The position numbers and the translations under genes are program-made. The notes under the pieces were generated by a model. The model was not told the origin of the DNA. It saw only the letters and a program-made list of their open reading frames with translations, and did not search any database. Positions 6,753-9,047 of a stretch of DNA of 9,047 bases are shown piece by piece. How positions within the stretch are numbered: position 1 is the stretch's first letter; each line of letters starts with the position of its first letter. This stretch comes from Chitinophagaceae bacterium UBA3430 (lineage in GTDB: Bacteria; Bacteroidota; Bacteroidia; Chitinophagales; Chitinophagaceae), in NCBI GenBank assembly GCA_002378975.1, contig DFST01000159.1, forward strand, positions 10,940-19,986. The letters are read 5' to 3'.

Positions 6753-8900
6753 TCAATAACGTCTAGACCGATAATCTTTGATTTCCGCTGCATTGCGCAG
6801 AATTCCTACCGGATTATTGGGGCTATACTGGTTATTCAGGGCTTGTTTGGCTTGCTCGGTACGGGCTTTGCGTTGCTCCTGGATGTCGCCAGCCGTCACC
6901 GGGGTGGTTCCTTGTTGTTCCACACGAACCACATACACACCGTTCATGCCTGGAATAGCGGCGTTCACCACTTTTCCTGTGTTGGCCGCATTAAACGCAG
7001 CACCAATCACGCGGGGCTCAAATCCGAGGCTGGGGTTTTGTCCGCCGTTGATGCGCAGACTATCGGCCACTTCGATTGTTTTTCCGCCTAGCGCGGTAGC
7101 TGCTGCTTCCAGGGTGGAGATGTTTCCGATTTTATTTTGAATAATAGTTGCTTTTTTGCGATTGCGCAAGATTGGCTCCACAGAGGCGCGGGCTTTTTCA
7201 ACCGACATAGTTCCCTCTTCCAAGACCTCGGTAACTGCCGCCACCACATAATTATTATCAATGCGCTCAGGCTTCAACACTTCGCCCAAATCGGCCTCAT
7301 AGATTGCCCGAACAAAACTGCGTGAAATTCCAAGACCGGGGATCTCAGAAGACCAAGAAGGAATTCCGGGTGCTTGATTCCGCACCTTTCCTTGTGCCTT
7401 CCACTTCTTTTCATAGTTAGCCTCGAAAGTCTTCTGGTCACGACTCTCGGCCGCAAACTCATTCGCTTGGTTGAGTGCGGTGTTGTCGGTTTCTTGGCTG
7501 GCTACGATCTCGCGAGGGAGGTACGCAACTTTGTAATGAACGGTTGGCTTAATGAATGATTGAATTTCAATGTAGTGATACCCAAAAGAGGTTTTAACCA
7601 CTTTGCGGTCGCCGGGTTTACCATCAAACAAAATGAACTTTCCGAATTCAGGCGCAAACCCTTCGGCTTGAATTTGAGTAGAGCTGAATGTCATCTCACC
7701 AGCGTTCTGGCGGCTTCCGTCAGACTGTGGGTTGTATTGATTCACCATTAGTCCCCAGTTGGCACCAGCCTGAATGGCGTTTTTAATGCTGTCAATTTTA
7801 ATTGAAGCGGCGCTGTCTGCGTAACCTCCATTTGCAATATCAGTTGATACCAATACGTGTCGGCACATTACAGAGTCTGGAAGAATTTTAGATCCCATCA
7901 TGCGCGCAACAACATAGCTGTTCGCGTCTAAATAAGGACCAAAAACCCCGCCAATAGGCAGGCGGAAAACAGAGTCTTTAGCCGCGATTTGTACGGTGTT
8001 CCCGTTCATATAACCATCAAAAAAATTCGCGCCCTCGCTAGCTAAGAAAAGGGGCACACTGTCGGCTGCAGCCAGTTTTTCTTTTAACTGAGTGGCCTCA
8101 GCTAAAACGGTTGCGCTATCGGTGGCGGAAGGCGACGCCGAGAAAGTAACAAACGCGATCGTTCTTGATTCGGGCTGCTTAAACTGCTTGGCGTTTTTAT
8201 TTACGTATTCTCCGATTTCAGAGTCGCTTATTTTAATAGTACTATCTGGTACGCTGCTGTAGGTTTCTTTTACAAAGGAGATCTTCGCGATTCGGCTATT
8301 GTCCGCGTTTTGTTTTTCAACCAACCATTTTGGCGTATTCAGGCTGCTGGAGAATAAGGCGGTGTATTTCTCATATTGGCGCTCCAAAACCATATTATTC
8401 AACAACTGATTCAGTTGTGTTTTTTGGTTGTTGTCGCCGCTTTTACGAATCTGGGCGATGGTTTGTTGAACATTCGCTGGGTTATACGGCTCTTGTGGAT
8501 TGCTTAAGTATTGGCGCGCAATCTGAGAGGGGTTGTTGCCATATAAAAGGTCATTCAACTCTTTCTTTCCAACCGATACGCCAACACTATTGAATGATTG
8601 GGTCAATAAGATTTGGTTGATCTCTTGGTTCCAGGCCTTATCTAGTGCTTGTTGGTTTAAAGCACCTGTTTGTGGGTACCCTTGTGATTTTAAACTCTCT
8701 TCCTCTTGATTTACTTTATCGTTGAATTCATCAAAAAGGATCTTCTTTCCATTCACCGCTCCAATCGTGTTAGGTAATGAATTGGCGCCGCGGGATTGGC
8801 CAGCAAAGTAGTCGGTCAAAATAAAGCCAACCAAGGCTAAGGCAATCAATACAACGGTCACCTTTGCATACTTATCGCGGATATCCTGTATAACAGACAT
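6753..8900 (-). CDS. ppiD: PpiD-like membrane-anchored peptidyl-prolyl cis-trans isomerase
   Basis: This 715-residue protein has a short cytoplasmic N-terminus (MSVIQDIRDKYAK), one uncleaved membrane helix (about 14-34) and a large periplasmic part, the topology of PpiD, a chaperone at the exit of the Sec translocon. Residues about 45-240 resemble the SurA_N-type chaperone domain (GAVNGKKILFDEF at 47-59). A parvulin rotamase domain spans about 341-447, with CRHVLVST (346-353; H348), the region corresponding to GGDLG as AGEMTF (400-405), and FGYHYIEI (439-446; H442). Further parvulin-like half-motifs flank it (see findings). The tail IKDYRSRRY resembles the basic/aromatic end of other Bacteroidota homologues as I remember them. 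Length is slightly above that of E. coli PpiD (623). The gene stands alone between its own promoter and terminator. Whether the isomerase is active cannot be read from the sequence; fold and topology are clear. Most likely role: folding of secreted and outer-membrane proteins. Confidence 0.9.
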   Translation of the reverse strand: MSVIQDIRDKYAKVTVVLIALALVGFILTDYFAGQSRGANSLPNTIGAVNGKKILFDEFNDKVNQEEESLKSQGYPQTGALNQQALDKAWNQEINQILLTQSFNSVGVSVGKKELNDLLYGNNPSQIARQYLSNPQEPYNPANVQQTIAQIRKSGDNNQKTQLNQLLNNMVLERQYEKYTALFSSSLNTPKWLVEKQNADNSRIAKISFVKETYSSVPDSTIKISDSEIGEYVNKNAKQFKQPESRTIAFVTFSASPSATDSATVLAEATQLKEKLAAADSVPLFLASEGANFFDGYMNGNTVQIAAKDSVFRLPIGGVFGPYLDANSYVVARMMGSKILPDSVMCRHVLVSTDIANGGYADSAASIKIDSIKNAIQAGANWGLMVNQYNPQSDGSRQNAGEMTFSSTQIQAEGFAPEFGKFILFDGKPGDRKVVKTSFGYHYIEIQSFIKPTVHYKVAYLPREIVASQETDNTALNQANEFAAESRDQKTFEANYEKKWKAQGKVRNQAPGIPSWSSEIPGLGISRSFVRAIYEADLGEVLKPERIDNNYVVAAVTEVLEEGTMSVEKARASVEPILRNRKKATIIQNKIGNISTLEAAATALGGKTIEVADSLRINGGQNPSLGFEPRVIGAAFNAANTGKVVNAAIPGMNGVYVVRVEQQGTTPVTAGDIQEQRKARTEQAKQALNNQYSPNNPVGILRNAAEIKDYRSRRY

Positions 8901-8921
8901 AAATACAATTATTTAGGGTGG

Positions 8922-8929
8922 CAAAAATA
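8922..8929 (-). promoter_or_regulatory. Bacteroidota -7 promoter box for the ppiD-like gene
   Basis: The minus strand reads TATTTTTG, matching TAnnTTTG, 21 nt upstream of the ATG. The expected transcription start would be near 8916-8918, giving a leader of about 15-18 nt that is A/T-rich (AAATAATTGTATTT before the ATG) and lacks Shine-Dalgarno, as is common in this phylum. A -33 box at standard spacing is not evident; the nearest TTTG on this strand is 36 nt away. Confidence 0.5.
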
Positions 8930-8990
8930 GGGTATTTAAGAGGTAAAAAAGACGAAACCCCGGGGCAAAAAATACCCGTTATAAAAACTA

Positions 8991-9010
8991 GTTATCTGGA
9001 TATCAGTAAC
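8991..9010. repeat. Imperfect inverted repeat upstream of ppiD
   Basis: GTTATCTGGATATCAGTAAC can fold with GTTA/TAAC and CTG/CAG paired, one bulged T and a 5-nt loop. It is too weak for a convincing terminator, although T-rich sequence follows on the minus strand. It could be a regulator-binding dyad or the weak end of a transcript entering from the right. Confidence 0.35.
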
Positions 9011-9047
9011 TTATAAAAAACATATAGACTCGGTTTTTTATTGTCTT

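Larger units (their letters stand above)
8901..9047. other. Intergenic region upstream of ppiD
   Basis: This 147-nt AT-rich stretch has no open frame of useful length on either strand. It holds the ppiD -7 box, two near-identical GCAAAAA(A)ATA copies, an 8-nt palindrome CCCCGGGG (8958-8965), an imperfect dyad (8991-9010) and two TTATAAAAA copies. The neighbouring gene to the right lies outside the window, so its direction is unknown. Confidence 0.8.

Noticed and set aside
6744..7140. Two plus-strand frames of 115 and 120 residues opposite the 3' part of the ppiD-like gene.
   Set aside because: They are antisense to a well-supported coding sequence, overlap each other in different frames and show no domain, promoter or start context.
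8954..8970. CCCCGGGG with flanking A/T runs as an intrinsic terminator.
   Set aside because: The palindrome has no loop, so a hairpin would lose most of its central pairs; it also lies upstream of the ppiD promoter with no known gene ending there.
9024..9047. The AGAC...GTCT ends around a T-run at the right edge as a terminator or RNA element.
   Set aside because: Only four base pairs are supported, and the window ends here, so neither the structure nor an adjoining gene can be assessed.

Overview
The window looks like ordinary chromosomal DNA from a member of the Bacteroidota. The basis is the protein families (a DUF2480 protein, a PpiD-like SurA_N/parvulin protein ending in a basic/aromatic tail, a sortilin-type Asp-box protein and a KdnB-type dehydrogenase), start codons without Shine-Dalgarno sequences in A-rich leaders, and two promoter boxes fitting the Bacteroidota -7 consensus TAnnTTTG. 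No rRNA, tRNA, CRISPR array, insertion sequence or phage gene is visible.

Layout. The left part (1-2273) is a tightly packed plus-strand operon: the 3' end of a sugar nucleotidyltransferase, probably CMP-Kdo synthetase (kdsB), overlapping by 4 nt a KdnB-like iron alcohol dehydrogenase, followed after 3 nt by a CorA-type Mg2+/Co2+ channel. The middle part (2308-6650) is a convergent minus-strand operon of three genes, read in the order DUF2480 protein, exported LolA-like protein, exported 1023-residue Asp-box propeller protein, with gaps of 3 and 14 nt. It ends at an intrinsic terminator lying across the end of corA. The right part (6753-8900) is a separate minus-strand gene for a membrane-anchored PpiD-like peptidyl-prolyl isomerase, with its own terminator and promoter. 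The last 147 bases are non-coding and contain small repeats and a dyad upstream of ppiD.

How the genes fit together. Most products act in or on the cell envelope: modification of the inner lipopolysaccharide sugar Kdo, divalent cation transport, periplasmic or outer-membrane proteins of unknown role, and folding of exported proteins. The best-defined biology is the probable route to 8-amino-Kdo (Kdo8N), an oxidation by KdnB followed by a transamination by KdnA and activation by a CMP-sugar synthetase; kdnA is not in the window. I see no clearly novel multi-gene system. The most interesting leads are the kdnB context, the uncharacterised DUF2480/LolA-like/Asp-box operon with a near-leaderless promoter, and the repeated parvulin-like half-motifs in the PpiD homologue.
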